Notes: generated by a model from the letters alone, not told the origin. A DNA stretch of 9,982 nt from Candidatus Nanohaloarchaea archaeon (GCA_030636885.1 DAOVVY010000018.1:1-9982); one strand, 5' to 3'; shown: positions 1-6,169, counted from the stretch's first letter. Translations and numbers: made by a program.

Positions 1-22
1 AAAAATAATATTTACGGAATGA
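1..22 (+). CDS. possible 3' end of an upstream gene (partial)
   Basis: Frame 2 reads six codons (KIIFTE) and then TGA at 20-22, directly before the SD of the eS4 gene. In many archaeal clusters uL24 precedes eS4, so this could be the end of rpl24, but six residues cannot identify a protein. Frame 3 stops at 6-8, and frame 1 stays open into the eS4 gene. Confidence 0.2.
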
Positions 23-31
23 GTGATTGTA

Positions 32-733
32 ATGCATTTAAAGAGACTTCGAGCATCAAAAAATTATCATATACCAAAGAAGACTGCTAAGTTTGCAGTT
101 TTGCCTAATTCAGGACCTCATGGAAAAGATGAGTGTATACCTGTCGGTGTGCTTCTTAGGGATATATTAATGTTTGCAAAAACACTTGCCGAAGCAAAGA
201 CAATATTAAATGATAGTCAGCTTTTAGTTGATGGTAAAATCATAAAGGATTATAAACATCCAGTTGGTTTTATGGATGTTGTTGCATTACCTAAAATCAA
301 GAAATATTATCGTATACTTTTAAAAACAGGAAAATTAGTACCTGTTGAGATTGAAAGTAAAGAATCATCTTTTAAACTTGGTAAAATAATTTCAAAAAAA
401 GCATTACATGGCGGAAAAGTACAGTTTGGTCTTCACGATGGTCGGACTTTTGTCATGGATGTTAAAAAAGCAGTATATAAAATAGGGGATACTGTACAGA
501 TTGCAGTACCTAGTCAAGAAGTAAAATCTCATCAACCTGTAGCAATTGGTAATGTTGTGATGGTTACTGGTGGTAAACATATAGGTGCTATTGGTAAAAT
601 AAAAAAACTTGAGATTATTGAGAGTCCGGAACCAAATATGGTTATAGTGGATATTGATGGTACTGAGCTTAGGACATTAAAAAGTTATATCTTTGTTATG
701 GGAACAAAAGCATCCCTTATTAAAGTTGAATAA
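32..733 (+). CDS. rps4e: 30S ribosomal protein eS4
   Basis: This encodes eS4, a small-subunit protein found in archaea and eukaryotes, 233 aa, the usual archaeal length. The N-terminus (MHLKRLRASK) and the following PKK..KFAVLPNSGPHGK segment are typical. An S4-type RNA-binding region follows at about residues 38-90 (LRDILMFAKTLAEAK, then LLVDGKIIKDYKHPVG). A KOW-like segment (GNVVMVTGGKHIGAIGKI) lies in the last quarter. The start is the ATG at 32. A GTG at 23 is in frame but belongs to the SD GTGAT (23-27) and would add three unconserved residues. The gene stands immediately before rpl5, the standard archaeal order. The assignment is secure. Confidence 0.97.
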   Translation: MHLKRLRASKNYHIPKKTAKFAVLPNSGPHGKDECIPVGVLLRDILMFAKTLAEAKTILNDSQLLVDGKIIKDYKHPVGFMDVVALPKIKKYYRILLKTGKLVPVEIESKESSFKLGKIISKKALHGGKVQFGLHDGRTFVMDVKKAVYKIGDTVQIAVPSQEVKSHQPVAIGNVVMVTGGKHIGAIGKIKKLEIIESPEPNMVIVDIDGTELRTLKSYIFVMGTKASLIKVE

Positions 734-762
734 ATTATGGAGTATAGTGGTTTGTGATTATT

Positions 763-1269
763 ATGAATCTTATGAAAAATATTGAGGTCTCAAAGGTTGT
801 ACTGAATATAGGTCTTGGAAAGAATGTAGATCGTCTTGATAGTGCGGTACTTCTTGCAGAGAGACTTACTGGATGTAAACCTGTTAAGACCTTAGCTTCA
901 AGAAAAGCAAAGACATATAAAGTCGGTAAAGGAAGAGTCATAGGAGTCAAAGTAACAATGCGAGATCAGAAAGCTTTGGATACTCTAAAGAATCTGCTTC
1001 GTGCTAAAGGTAATGCTATTAAGGGATCAAGCTTTGATAATGAAGGTAACTTTAATTTTGGTTTTGAAGAATATCTTGAAGTGCCTGGAATTAAATATGA
1101 TCCTGCTATAGGAATTATGGGTTTTAATGTCAGTGTAACTCTTGAAAGAGCTGGTTTCAGAATCAAGAGAAGAAAAATTCAGAAAAGGAAAATACCTTTA
1201 TCTCATAGGATAACACGGGATGAAGCTAGAGATTTTATGAAAAAGGAATTTAAATTAGAAATCTTGTAA
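763..1269 (+). CDS. rpl5: 50S ribosomal protein uL5
   Basis: uL5 binds 5S rRNA in the central protuberance and contacts the P-site tRNA region. The product is 168 aa. Recognisable segments are the N-terminal strand IEVSKVVLNIGLGKN, the GCKPVKTLASRKAKTYKVGKG loop region, the VTMRD segment and the archaeal-style C-terminal RAGFRIKRRKI. The start at 763 is chosen because GTGAT at 754-758 lies four bases before it. The GTG of that SD is in frame and would give a false MII extension. A second ATG at 772 is in frame but sits too far from the SD. It lies between rps4e and rps14 as in other archaea. Confidence 0.97.
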   Translation: MNLMKNIEVSKVVLNIGLGKNVDRLDSAVLLAERLTGCKPVKTLASRKAKTYKVGKGRVIGVKVTMRDQKALDTLKNLLRAKGNAIKGSSFDNEGNFNFGFEEYLEVPGIKYDPAIGIMGFNVSVTLERAGFRIKRRKIQKRKIPLSHRITRDEARDFMKKEFKLEIL

Positions 1270-1287
1270 TTGTGTATGTGATGTTAT

Positions 1288-1521
1288 ATGGGAGATTATA
1301 GAAAACTTTTGAAACAATTGGAACAGAAATCAAATAAGACAAAGGCTGTAAAATTTAAAAAACATAATATGCCAAAAGCTAGAAGTAATGGTTTGGCTAA
1401 TAATAAATGCAGGAGATGCGGTAAGACTGGTAAAGGTGTTATAAAAGCATATCATCTTAATTATTGTCGTAATTGTTTCCGTGAAATCGCAAGTAGTCTA
1501 GGTTTCAAAAAGTATGATTAA
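1288..1521 (+). CDS. rps14: 30S ribosomal protein uS14, zinc-binding form with long N-terminus
   Basis: uS14 belongs to the head of the small subunit. The product has 77 residues, against about 50-56 for many archaeal zinc-type uS14 proteins. Residues 40-77 hold the conserved core with four zinc-ligand cysteines C41, C44, C60 and C63 (KCRRCGKTG, then YCRNCFREIA) and the characteristic GFKKYD end. The first ~38 residues are basic and include LLKQLEQK and KFKKHNMPKARSNG. I recall similar leaders in some DPANN proteins, and halophilic archaea also have extended N-termini. SD GTGAT at 1278-1282 supports the ATG at 1288. An 18-base gap follows rpl5. Confidence 0.96.
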   Translation: MGDYRKLLKQLEQKSNKTKAVKFKKHNMPKARSNGLANNKCRRCGKTGKGVIKAYHLNYCRNCFREIASSLGFKKYD

Positions 1522-1543
1522 AAATAAATAATGGTGAAATTTG

Positions 1544-1930
1544 ATGTTACATAATCCTATTGCAGATGTAATGACTGTTCTTCGAAATGCTGAACATGTT
1601 GGAAAAAAGGAGTGTTTACTGGATTATACGTCTAGTATGATGGTCAGTATAATAGATATATTTAAGGAAAATGGATATATTGGTGATTATAAAGTCATAG
1701 AAAATAATCAAGGTGGACAGATAAAAGTTGAACTTATTGGTATGATCAATGATTGTAAACCAATAATTCCGCGACATGCAGTTAAAAAAGATGATTATCT
1801 TAAATTTGAAAAAAGATATCTTCCTGCAAGTAATATTGGAGTTATGATTGTTTCAACTTCAAAGGGTGTCAAATCTCACAAAGAAACTAAAAATATAATT
1901 GGGGGAAGTTTAATTGCTTATGTATATTAA
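1544..1930 (+). CDS. rps8: 30S ribosomal protein uS8
   Basis: uS8 is a primary 16S rRNA-binding protein of the small-subunit platform (helix 21). The product is 128 aa. The N-terminal NPIADVMTVLRNAE helix, the FKENGYIGDYKVIE segment, the archaeal RYLPASNIGVMIVSTSKGV region and the terminal GGSLIAYVY are all typical. The start is ATG 1544, with GGTGA at 1533-1537 upstream. An in-frame TTG at 1541 would add one residue and is not preferred. A 57-base gap, rather long for this cluster, separates it from rpl6. Confidence 0.97.
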   Translation: MLHNPIADVMTVLRNAEHVGKKECLLDYTSSMMVSIIDIFKENGYIGDYKVIENNQGGQIKVELIGMINDCKPIIPRHAVKKDDYLKFEKRYLPASNIGVMIVSTSKGVKSHKETKNIIGGSLIAYVY

Positions 1931-1950
1931 GTGATTAAATATTTTGACTT

Positions 1951-1958
1951 TTTAAATA
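1951..1958 (+). promoter_or_regulatory. weak TATA-like element in the rps8-rpl6 gap
   Basis: TTTAAATA lies in a 57-base AT-rich gap. The usual archaeal TATA-to-start distance of about 25 bases would place transcription initiation at about 1980, on top of the rpl6 SD. Such a transcript would be nearly leaderless. In DNA this AT-rich the match may be chance. Confidence 0.12.
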
Positions 1959-1987
1959 AAATTTGAATTAATTATTATGGTGTTTTT

Positions 1988-2515
1988 ATGGTGTATGAAC
2001 AGAAAATTGTAATTCCTGAGGGAGTAAAAATTGAACTACGAACCGGTGGGGAGATTGATGTTTCAAAAGATGGAGTAAATGTTAGTAGGATTTTTGTTCA
2101 TCCACATGTTATATGTAAGATTACAGATAGTACAATTGTAATTAGTACTGAATCAAAAAGAAATCAAGACCGTGCAGTTGTGGGAACTTGGATATCTCAT
2201 ATCAATAATTTGATAAAGGGTGTTACAAGCGGTTTTACATATTCATTAAAGATTGTATACACTCACTTTCCTATGAATGTGTCTGTGAATGGTAATGTTG
2301 TTGATATTAAAAATTTCCTTGGTGCAAAAGGTATTTTGAAAGCAAATATTTTGGGTGAAACTAAAGTTGTTGTTAAGAAAGAGGATGTAATTGTATCGGG
2401 GATTAATAAGGATGATGTTGGTCAGACTGCAGCTAATATTGAAAAAGCTTGTAAAGTTAAAGGTAAAGATCGTCGAGTTTTCCAAGATGGAGTTTATCTT
2501 GTAACTAAAGAATGA
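1988..2515 (+). CDS. rpl6: 50S ribosomal protein uL6
   Basis: uL6 binds 23S rRNA near the sarcin-ricin loop and the GTPase-associated centre. The product is 175 aa. The N-terminal IVIPEGVKIEL strand, the GTWISHINNLIKGVTSGFTYSLKIVYTHFP region joining the two repeated alpha/beta domains, and the second-domain VDIKNFLGAKG segment are typical of archaeal uL6. The C-terminus has the expected GQTAANIEKACKVKGKDRRVFQDGVYL. ATG 1988 follows GGTG at 1979-1982. The stop TGA at 2513-2515 overlaps an ATG at 2512 that I do not take as the next start. Confidence 0.97.
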   Translation: MVYEQKIVIPEGVKIELRTGGEIDVSKDGVNVSRIFVHPHVICKITDSTIVISTESKRNQDRAVVGTWISHINNLIKGVTSGFTYSLKIVYTHFPMNVSVNGNVVDIKNFLGAKGILKANILGETKVVVKKEDVIVSGINKDDVGQTAANIEKACKVKGKDRRVFQDGVYLVTKE

Positions 2516-2532
2516 TAGAAATAGAAAATTAT

Positions 2533-2536
2533 GGTG
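2533..2536 (+). promoter_or_regulatory. SD site that sets the rpl32e start
   Basis: GGTG followed by five bases and the ATG at 2542 repeats the arrangement before rpl6 (GGTG, TTTTT, ATG). It selects 2542 over the upstream in-frame ATG at 2512, which overlaps the rpl6 stop and has no SD at the right distance. Confidence 0.75.
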
Positions 2537-2541
2537 TTGTT

Positions 2542-3057
2542 ATGATTAAAAAACTGCTTGATGTACGAAAAGTGATAAAAAGTAAGAAACCTTCATTTAC
2601 TAGGCAGGATTCTTATAGGTATCTAAAGCTTGGAACTGCATGGAGAGGTAGAAAAGGTAGACATAATAAGTTTAGGATGCATAGGAGAGGGCATACTAAT
2701 CCAACTCCAAGTTATGGTTCTCCTGTTAAAGTTCGTGGATTTCATGCTTGCGGTAAAAAGGAAGTTATGATTTGTAAAGTTTCAGATCTTGAGACAATCA
2801 ATAAAGTTGATGAAGTTGCAAGGATTGCAGCTACAGTAGGACTTAAAAAGAGAATTGATATTGTTAATACTGCTAACAAATTAAATGTTAGAATTTTAAA
2901 TCCTGGTGTTTCGACACTTAAAGCTATAAAAGTTGCTTCAAAAAAAGATAAAGTTGCTAAGAAAGTTGTAGCAAAGGTTAAAAAAGATAATGTTAATAAA
3001 GATAACAATAAAGATGAAGTAAAAAAGGTTTCAGATGAAGCTGAGCCTAAGAAATAA
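2542..3057 (+). CDS. rpl32e: 50S ribosomal protein eL32 with lysine-rich C-terminal tail
   Basis: eL32 is a large-subunit protein shared by archaea and eukaryotes. Residues 1-122 form the conserved core: KLLDVRKVIKSKKPSFTRQD, TAWRGRKGRHNKFR, the SYGSPVKVRGFH motif, and ending near LNVRILNPG. Residues 123-171 are a low-complexity tail with 16 lysines in 49 residues plus Asp, Asn and Val. It is probably disordered and may contact rRNA. Starting at ATG 2542 matches the family N-terminus (M-x-K-L-L-x-x-R). The alternative ATG at 2512 would add ten residues not seen in the family. Sixty-one bases follow before the zinc-ribbon gene. Confidence 0.95.
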   Translation: MIKKLLDVRKVIKSKKPSFTRQDSYRYLKLGTAWRGRKGRHNKFRMHRRGHTNPTPSYGSPVKVRGFHACGKKEVMICKVSDLETINKVDEVARIAATVGLKKRIDIVNTANKLNVRILNPGVSTLKAIKVASKKDKVAKKVVAKVKKDNVNKDNNKDEVKKVSDEAEPKK

Positions 3058-3107
3058 AAATTTAGGAGTTATAAACAATTCGAACAATAATAATTTAATA
3101 GTTGATG

Positions 3108-3112
3108 GGTGA
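3108..3112 (+). promoter_or_regulatory. SD site of the small zinc-ribbon gene
   Basis: GGTGA lies six bases before the ATG at 3119, the same spacing as the rps8 site. The site makes it likely that this short frame, easily missed by length cut-offs, is translated. Confidence 0.7.
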
Positions 3113-3118
3113 ATTATA

Positions 3119-3295
3119 ATGACACTGATAACATTTTTACATGCAGGACATACGAAATGTCCAAAATGTGGAACTATTGGTGATGCTCGCAATGAAAAAA
3201 AAATAAATTATTTTGAATGCCCGTTATGCAATACTGAATTCACTGATGAAATCATATTGTCCGAAGGCGTTGAAATAGAACTTACAAATAATTGA
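3119..3295 (+). CDS. small two-CxxC zinc-ribbon protein of unknown function
   Basis: This 58-residue protein has two zinc knuckles: C14-P-K-C17-G and C34-P-L-C37, with 16 residues between the pairs. That is the pattern of a single rubredoxin-like zinc ribbon. The C-terminus is acidic (DEIILSEGVEIELTNN), unlike the strongly basic ribosomal proteins around it. It has a good SD, ends 23 bases before the rpl19e start, and is on the same strand, so it is probably co-transcribed. I recognise no named family. Small CPxCG zinc-finger proteins are common in archaea and are mostly uncharacterised. Its position suggests a ribosome- or translation-linked role, but that is inference. A chance ORF is unlikely given four paired cysteines in a ribbon pattern. 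Confidence 0.8.
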   Translation: MTLITFLHAGHTKCPKCGTIGDARNEKKINYFECPLCNTEFTDEIILSEGVEIELTNN

Positions 3296-3309
3296 ATTTA
3301 ATTGATGAT

Positions 3310-3314
3310 GTGAT
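3310..3314 (+). promoter_or_regulatory. SD site that sets the rpl19e start
   Basis: GTGAT with a four-T spacer precedes the ATG at 3319. A TTG at 3292 is in frame but overlaps the end of the zinc-ribbon gene and lacks an SD, so it is rejected. Confidence 0.75.
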
Positions 3315-3318
3315 TTTT

Positions 3319-3759
3319 ATGAACACAAGACAGCAAAAAGAACTGGCCTCAAGAATGCTTAAGGTAGGAAAGGATCGAGTATGGGTTAGTCCTAATCATG
3401 CGGAAGAAGTCAGCTCTGCAATTACACGTCATGATATAAGAACTCTTGTGGCTAAAGATATAATTAAAGTGGCTTCTTTAAAAGGTCAGAGTAGAGTTCG
3501 TGCGAGAAAAATCGCAATACAGAAGAAAAAATCCTTGAGGAGCGGTGCTGGTTCTAGAAAAGGTACAGCAAAAACACGTGCATATCCTAAAGTTGAATGG
3601 ATGAAAAAAATAAGAGCTTTAAGGTCTGAACTATTAAAATTGAAATCAAAAGAGATTATACTTCCAACTGAATATACAAAACTTTACCGTCTTTCAACAA
3701 GCGGTTTTTTCAGGAATAAATCTCACCTGAACCTGTATATAAAGAAACTAAAGGAATAA
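3319..3759 (+). CDS. rpl19e: 50S ribosomal protein eL19
   Basis: eL19 is a large-subunit protein that helps form an intersubunit bridge. The product is 146 aa, the usual archaeal length. The N-terminus (MNTRQQKELASRMLKVGKDR, then VWVSPN) is diagnostic. It is followed by the ITRHDIRTLVAKDII helix, the basic RSGAGSRKGTAKTR linker rich in Arg, Lys and Gly, and a long C-terminal helix (VEWMKKIRALRSELLKLK, and onward to FFRNKSHLNLYIKKLKE). It lies between the zinc-ribbon gene and rpl18. No anomalies are visible. Confidence 0.97.
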   Translation: MNTRQQKELASRMLKVGKDRVWVSPNHAEEVSSAITRHDIRTLVAKDIIKVASLKGQSRVRARKIAIQKKKSLRSGAGSRKGTAKTRAYPKVEWMKKIRALRSELLKLKSKEIILPTEYTKLYRLSTSGFFRNKSHLNLYIKKLKE

Positions 3760-3773
3760 TTTTGTTAAAATAT

Positions 3774-3778
3774 GGTGA
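3774..3778 (+). promoter_or_regulatory. SD site that sets the rpl18 start
   Basis: GGTGA lies five bases before the ATG at 3784. The upstream ATG at 3772 overlaps this SD and would add four residues (MVNL) made mostly of SD sequence. The start is therefore 3784. Confidence 0.75.
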
Positions 3779-3783
3779 ATTTA

Positions 3784-4251
3784 ATGAACTCAAAACATCT
3801 TTCACATTTCAGAAGAAGAGTCGAAGGTAAGACTAATTATAAAAAAAGGCTTAATCTGTTAATCTCTGGTAAGCCACGTATGGTTGTTCGTAGATCAAAT
3901 ACAAAAATGATTGCGCAAATTGTAATTTCAGTTCATGGACAGGATAAAACTGTTGTTGCTGTTGATTCATCATCTCTTGCAAAACATGGATGGAAAGGTT
4001 CATTTAAGAATATACCTGCTGCTTATTTAACAGGTCTTCAGCTTGCAGTACTTGCAAAATCTAATAATATTGATAATGCTATACTTGATATTGGTCTTTT
4101 GACACCTACTAAAGGTGCAACAATCTTTGCAGTTTTAAAAGGTGCGGTTGATGGCGGTCTTGAAATACCTCACTCATCAGATAATATACCCTCTGATGAC
4201 CGAATTACAGGTGCACATATTGATGCTTTCAAAAAAAACATCTATTGTTAA
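3784..4251 (+). CDS. rpl18: 50S ribosomal protein uL18, apparently frameshifted near its end
   Basis: uL18 binds 5S rRNA with uL5 in the central protuberance. The frame as given encodes 155 aa. The conserved core is intact: the N-terminal HFRRRVEGKTNYKKRLNLL, the KPRMVVRRSN strand, the KHGWKGSFKNIPAAYLTG segment, the LDIGLLTPTKGATIFAVLKGAVDGGLEIPHS region and DRITGAHIDAF. Straight after F149 the frame enters a run of eight A bases (4231-4238), gives KKNIYC and stops at 4251. One A fewer would continue the protein with 38 lysine-rich residues to 4348, about 187 aa in all. The short C-terminus ending in Cys is atypical. I favour a homopolymer indel or slippage, though real truncation is possible. 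Confidence 0.93.
   Translation: MNSKHLSHFRRRVEGKTNYKKRLNLLISGKPRMVVRRSNTKMIAQIVISVHGQDKTVVAVDSSSLAKHGWKGSFKNIPAAYLTGLQLAVLAKSNNIDNAILDIGLLTPTKGATIFAVLKGAVDGGLEIPHSSDNIPSDDRITGAHIDAFKKNIYC
4231..4238 (+). repeat. A8 homopolymer, probable frameshift point in rpl18
   Basis: Eight A bases follow the TTC codon for F149 of uL18. Reading seven instead of eight joins the uL18 frame to the open frame that runs to 4348. Runs like this are hot spots for sequencing or assembly indels, and can also cause RNA polymerase slippage. Confidence 0.7.
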
Positions 4252-4348
4252 AGATGTTGAAACAGTAAAAAAGAAAATACTTGCAGGTTCTTCAATAAAA
4301 GTTGAAAAAAAAGAATCAGTTAAAGGGGAATCAAAGAGCAAGAAATAA
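4239..4348 (+). other. probable displaced C-terminal tail of uL18
   Basis: In the frame one base on from rpl18, this stretch reads TSIVKDVETVKKKILAGSSI and continues to a SKSKK end, with the stop at 4346-4348. The tail counted from the A run has 13 lysines in 38 residues, resembling the eL32 tail in this same window. It has no start codon with an SD of its own. It ends 22 bases before the rps5 start, a spacing normal for this cluster. Without it the rpl18-rps5 gap would be 119 bases. It is therefore best read as the end of rpl18, not a separate gene. Confidence 0.65.
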
Positions 4349-4370
4349 GTAATGAGTTTATGTGATTATT

Positions 4371-5096
4371 ATGGCAGATTTTAGAAGAAGGGATTCTGAG
4401 AAAAAAGATATTAAGGAAACTTGGGTTCCTAGAACTGAACTTGGAAGAAAAGTTATGAATGGGGAAATCAAAAGTATTGATGATATATTTGATCAGGGTC
4501 TTGTCATAAGGGAATCTGAAATTGTTGATTTTTTAGTGCCTGAAATAAAAGATCAGGTTATACAAATTGGTGGTAATCCTGGTAAAGGTGGAAGTATTAT
4601 GCGAACACCTATAAGGTATACTAACCGTATGCATAAGTCTGGTAGACGTCGTTCTATTCATGCACTTGTTGCAGTTGGGAATGGTAATGGTCTTATTGGT
4701 CTTGGTTATGCTACCAGTAAAGATGTGCCAACAACAATTGCAAATGCTGTTAAAAAAGCTAAACTTAATATTATTCCAGTTAGAAGGGGTTGTGGTTCAT
4801 GGGAATGTCAGTGTAAATCGTATCATTCAATTCCTTTTAAAACTGAATCAAAATGTGGGTCAGTTAATGTGACTCTTATGCCGGCACCTAAAGGTATTGG
4901 TCTTTGTGTTGCTAAAGAAGCAAAAACACTTATGACTCTGGCTGGTATAACTGATGTATGGGGTAAGAGCCGTGGTCAGACAAAGACAAGGCTTAACTTT
5001 GTGAAAGCTATATTTGGTTCACTTAAGAAACTTAATAATATGCGAGTTTCTGAAGATGCTAAAAAATCAACTGGTATGGTTGAAGGAATTATTTAA
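4371..5096 (+). CDS. rps5: 30S ribosomal protein uS5
   Basis: uS5 sits near the mRNA entry region and affects decoding fidelity. The product is 241 aa, the archaeal long form. Visible landmarks are TWVPRTELGRKVMNGEI near the N-terminus, the RMHKSGRRRSIHALVAVGNG RNA-binding loop and strand, GLIGLGYATSKDVPTTIANA, the archaeal RRGCGSWECQCKSYHSIPFK segment with several cysteines, and GITDVWGKSRGQTKTRLNFVKA near the end. ATG 4371 follows GTGAT at 4362-4366. That GTG is in frame and would give a spurious MII prefix. The neighbours, probable rpl18 tail and rpl30, are as in other archaea. Confidence 0.97.
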   Translation: MADFRRRDSEKKDIKETWVPRTELGRKVMNGEIKSIDDIFDQGLVIRESEIVDFLVPEIKDQVIQIGGNPGKGGSIMRTPIRYTNRMHKSGRRRSIHALVAVGNGNGLIGLGYATSKDVPTTIANAVKKAKLNIIPVRRGCGSWECQCKSYHSIPFKTESKCGSVNVTLMPAPKGIGLCVAKEAKTLMTLAGITDVWGKSRGQTKTRLNFVKAIFGSLKKLNNMRVSEDAKKSTGMVEGII

Positions 5097-5103
5097 ATTT
5101 ATT

Positions 5104-5108
5104 GTGAT
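5104..5108 (+). promoter_or_regulatory. SD site that sets the rpl30 start
   Basis: GTGAT, four bases, then ATG at 5113. The rpl30 frame stays open back to 5014 inside rps5, but that extension reads the rps5 coding sequence out of frame and is not family sequence. Confidence 0.75.
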
Positions 5109-5112
5109 TATT

Positions 5113-5553
5113 ATGTCAAAATTATATGCAGTTATAAGGGTCAGAGGTACCGTGGGCATAAGGAAAGAGATAAAATATACTCTTGAATCTTTGAGGCTTA
5201 CAAAACCTAATCATTGTGTTATTGTTCCAAAGAATGAATACATGGATGGTATGCTTAAAAAAGCAAAAGATTATGTCACTTGGGGTGAAGTCTCTGATGA
5301 TATGTTGACTGATCTTGTATCTAAAAGAGGTAGGATCAGTTCTAAATTATTTGCTGATAATAAAATTGCAGCAGCTGCTGTCAAAAAGATTAAAGATGGC
5401 AAGATTAATGATTCTGGCATAAGGCCTGTATTTAGACTTTCTCCACCTGTCAAAGGACATGAGCGTGGCGGGATAAAAAGAACTTTTGTTCAGAAAGGCG
5501 CATTAGGTTATAGGGGAGAAAAGATTAATGATCTTCTTGTCAAGATGATCTAA
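5113..5553 (+). CDS. rpl30: 50S ribosomal protein uL30
   Basis: uL30 is a large-subunit protein. The archaeal/eukaryotic form is much longer than the ~60-residue bacterial one, and this product of 146 aa fits the archaeal size. It opens with the typical LYAVIRVRGTVGIRKEIKYT and LRLTKPNHCVIVPKNEYMDGML, followed by KAKDYVTWGEV. The archaeal C-terminal part holds FRLSPPVKGHERGGIKRTF and ALGYRGEKINDLL. Sixteen bases separate it from the rps5 stop, and the next start is 24 bases downstream. Confidence 0.97.
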   Translation: MSKLYAVIRVRGTVGIRKEIKYTLESLRLTKPNHCVIVPKNEYMDGMLKKAKDYVTWGEVSDDMLTDLVSKRGRISSKLFADNKIAAAAVKKIKDGKINDSGIRPVFRLSPPVKGHERGGIKRTFVQKGALGYRGEKINDLLVKMI

Positions 5554-5576
5554 ATATATCCAATTTCGTGATCAAT

Positions 5577-6026
5577 ATGGTTGTAAACAAGACAAAAAAA
5601 GTACGGAAACTCAGAGGTTCTAGGACTCATGCATGGGGCTCTCCTAAAAAACATAGGGGTGCTGGAAGCCGTGGTGGTCGAGGTATGGCTGGTTCCGGAA
5701 AGAAAGGACAACAAAAAATGACAGCGCTTCATAATATTAAACAAAGGATTGGTAAATCTGGTTTCGTCAGACCTACGAAAGTTATAAATTCTGATGTGAC
5801 TATTAGTTTATCCCGGATTGAACTTAATCTTGATACATATGTAGCATCTGGTGTGGCTATCAAGTCTGGTGCAGCATATGCAATTGATTTAGGTAAGGCT
5901 GGTGTACAAAAAGTTTTAGGTAGTGGTATTGTTAGTTCAAAGATGAATATTACTGCAAAGAAATTTTCAAGTACTGCTATTGAGAAAATTGAGAAAGCTG
6001 GTGGGAAAGTAATAGTTTTAGAGTAA
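5577..6026 (+). CDS. rpl15: 50S ribosomal protein uL15
   Basis: uL15 is a large-subunit assembly and structural protein with an extended N-terminus that threads through 23S rRNA. The product is 149 aa. The glycine- and arginine-rich N-terminal region (KLRGSRTHAWGSPKKHRGAG, SRGGRGMAGSGKKGQQK) is diagnostic. The globular C-terminal domain includes VIVLE at the end and KVLGSGIVSSKMNITAKKFS in the middle. ATG 5577 follows GTGATC at 5568-5573, one of the longest SD matches in the window, and its GTG is again in frame. It is probably the last gene of this transcription unit. Confidence 0.97.
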   Translation: MVVNKTKKVRKLRGSRTHAWGSPKKHRGAGSRGGRGMAGSGKKGQQKMTALHNIKQRIGKSGFVRPTKVINSDVTISLSRIELNLDTYVASGVAIKSGAAYAIDLGKAGVQKVLGSGIVSSKMNITAKKFSSTAIEKIEKAGGKVIVLE

Positions 6027-6045
6027 TCTTAAACTATATTTCTGG

Positions 6046-6060
6046 TTTTTTTGTTTTTTT
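6046..6060 (+). terminator. probable T-tract terminator after rpl15
   Basis: Two T7 runs split by one G (TTTTTTTGTTTTTTT) lie 20 bases after the rpl15 stop. Archaeal RNA polymerase terminates at T-rich stretches in the non-template strand without needing a hairpin, and I see no strong hairpin here. The position between ribosomal genes and secY, followed by a TATA-like element, fits a unit boundary. Confidence 0.55.
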
Positions 6061-6070
6061 GTATATATCT

Positions 6071-6080
6071 TTTTATATAT
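6071..6080 (+). promoter_or_regulatory. candidate archaeal TATA box upstream of secY
   Basis: TTTTATATAT resembles the archaeal TATA element. Initiation about 25 bases downstream, near 6100-6106, would leave a leader of about 65 bases before secY. The bases just upstream (6061-6070) are not the purine-rich BRE usually seen, and the whole gap is AT-rich, so confidence is moderate. Confidence 0.4.
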
Positions 6081-6169
6081 AGTTTTTCATATATTGTTAG
6101 TAGACATTTACGTTGTTGGTTTTTGTCTTAATTAATATTGTTTTAACATGAGTTTATGGTGTGTATTTG

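Noticed and set aside
2512..2541. ATGA overlap of the rpl6 stop with a possible rpl32e start
   Set aside because: The ten extra residues are not part of the family, and the GGTG SD fits the ATG at 2542.
4142..4348. Separate small gene downstream of rpl18
   Set aside because: Its first part lies inside the conserved uL18 core in another frame and it has no SD. Only the part after the A8 run is plausible protein, as the tail of uL18.
5014..5112. 33-residue N-terminal extension of uL30 overlapping rps5
   Set aside because: It is the rps5 sequence read out of frame. An SD and ATG at 5104-5115 give the family N-terminus.
6061..6080. Alternating TA-rich stretch as a satellite or origin-like repeat
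   Set aside because: It is short and imperfect, and its place between a T-tract and secY is better explained as a TATA region.
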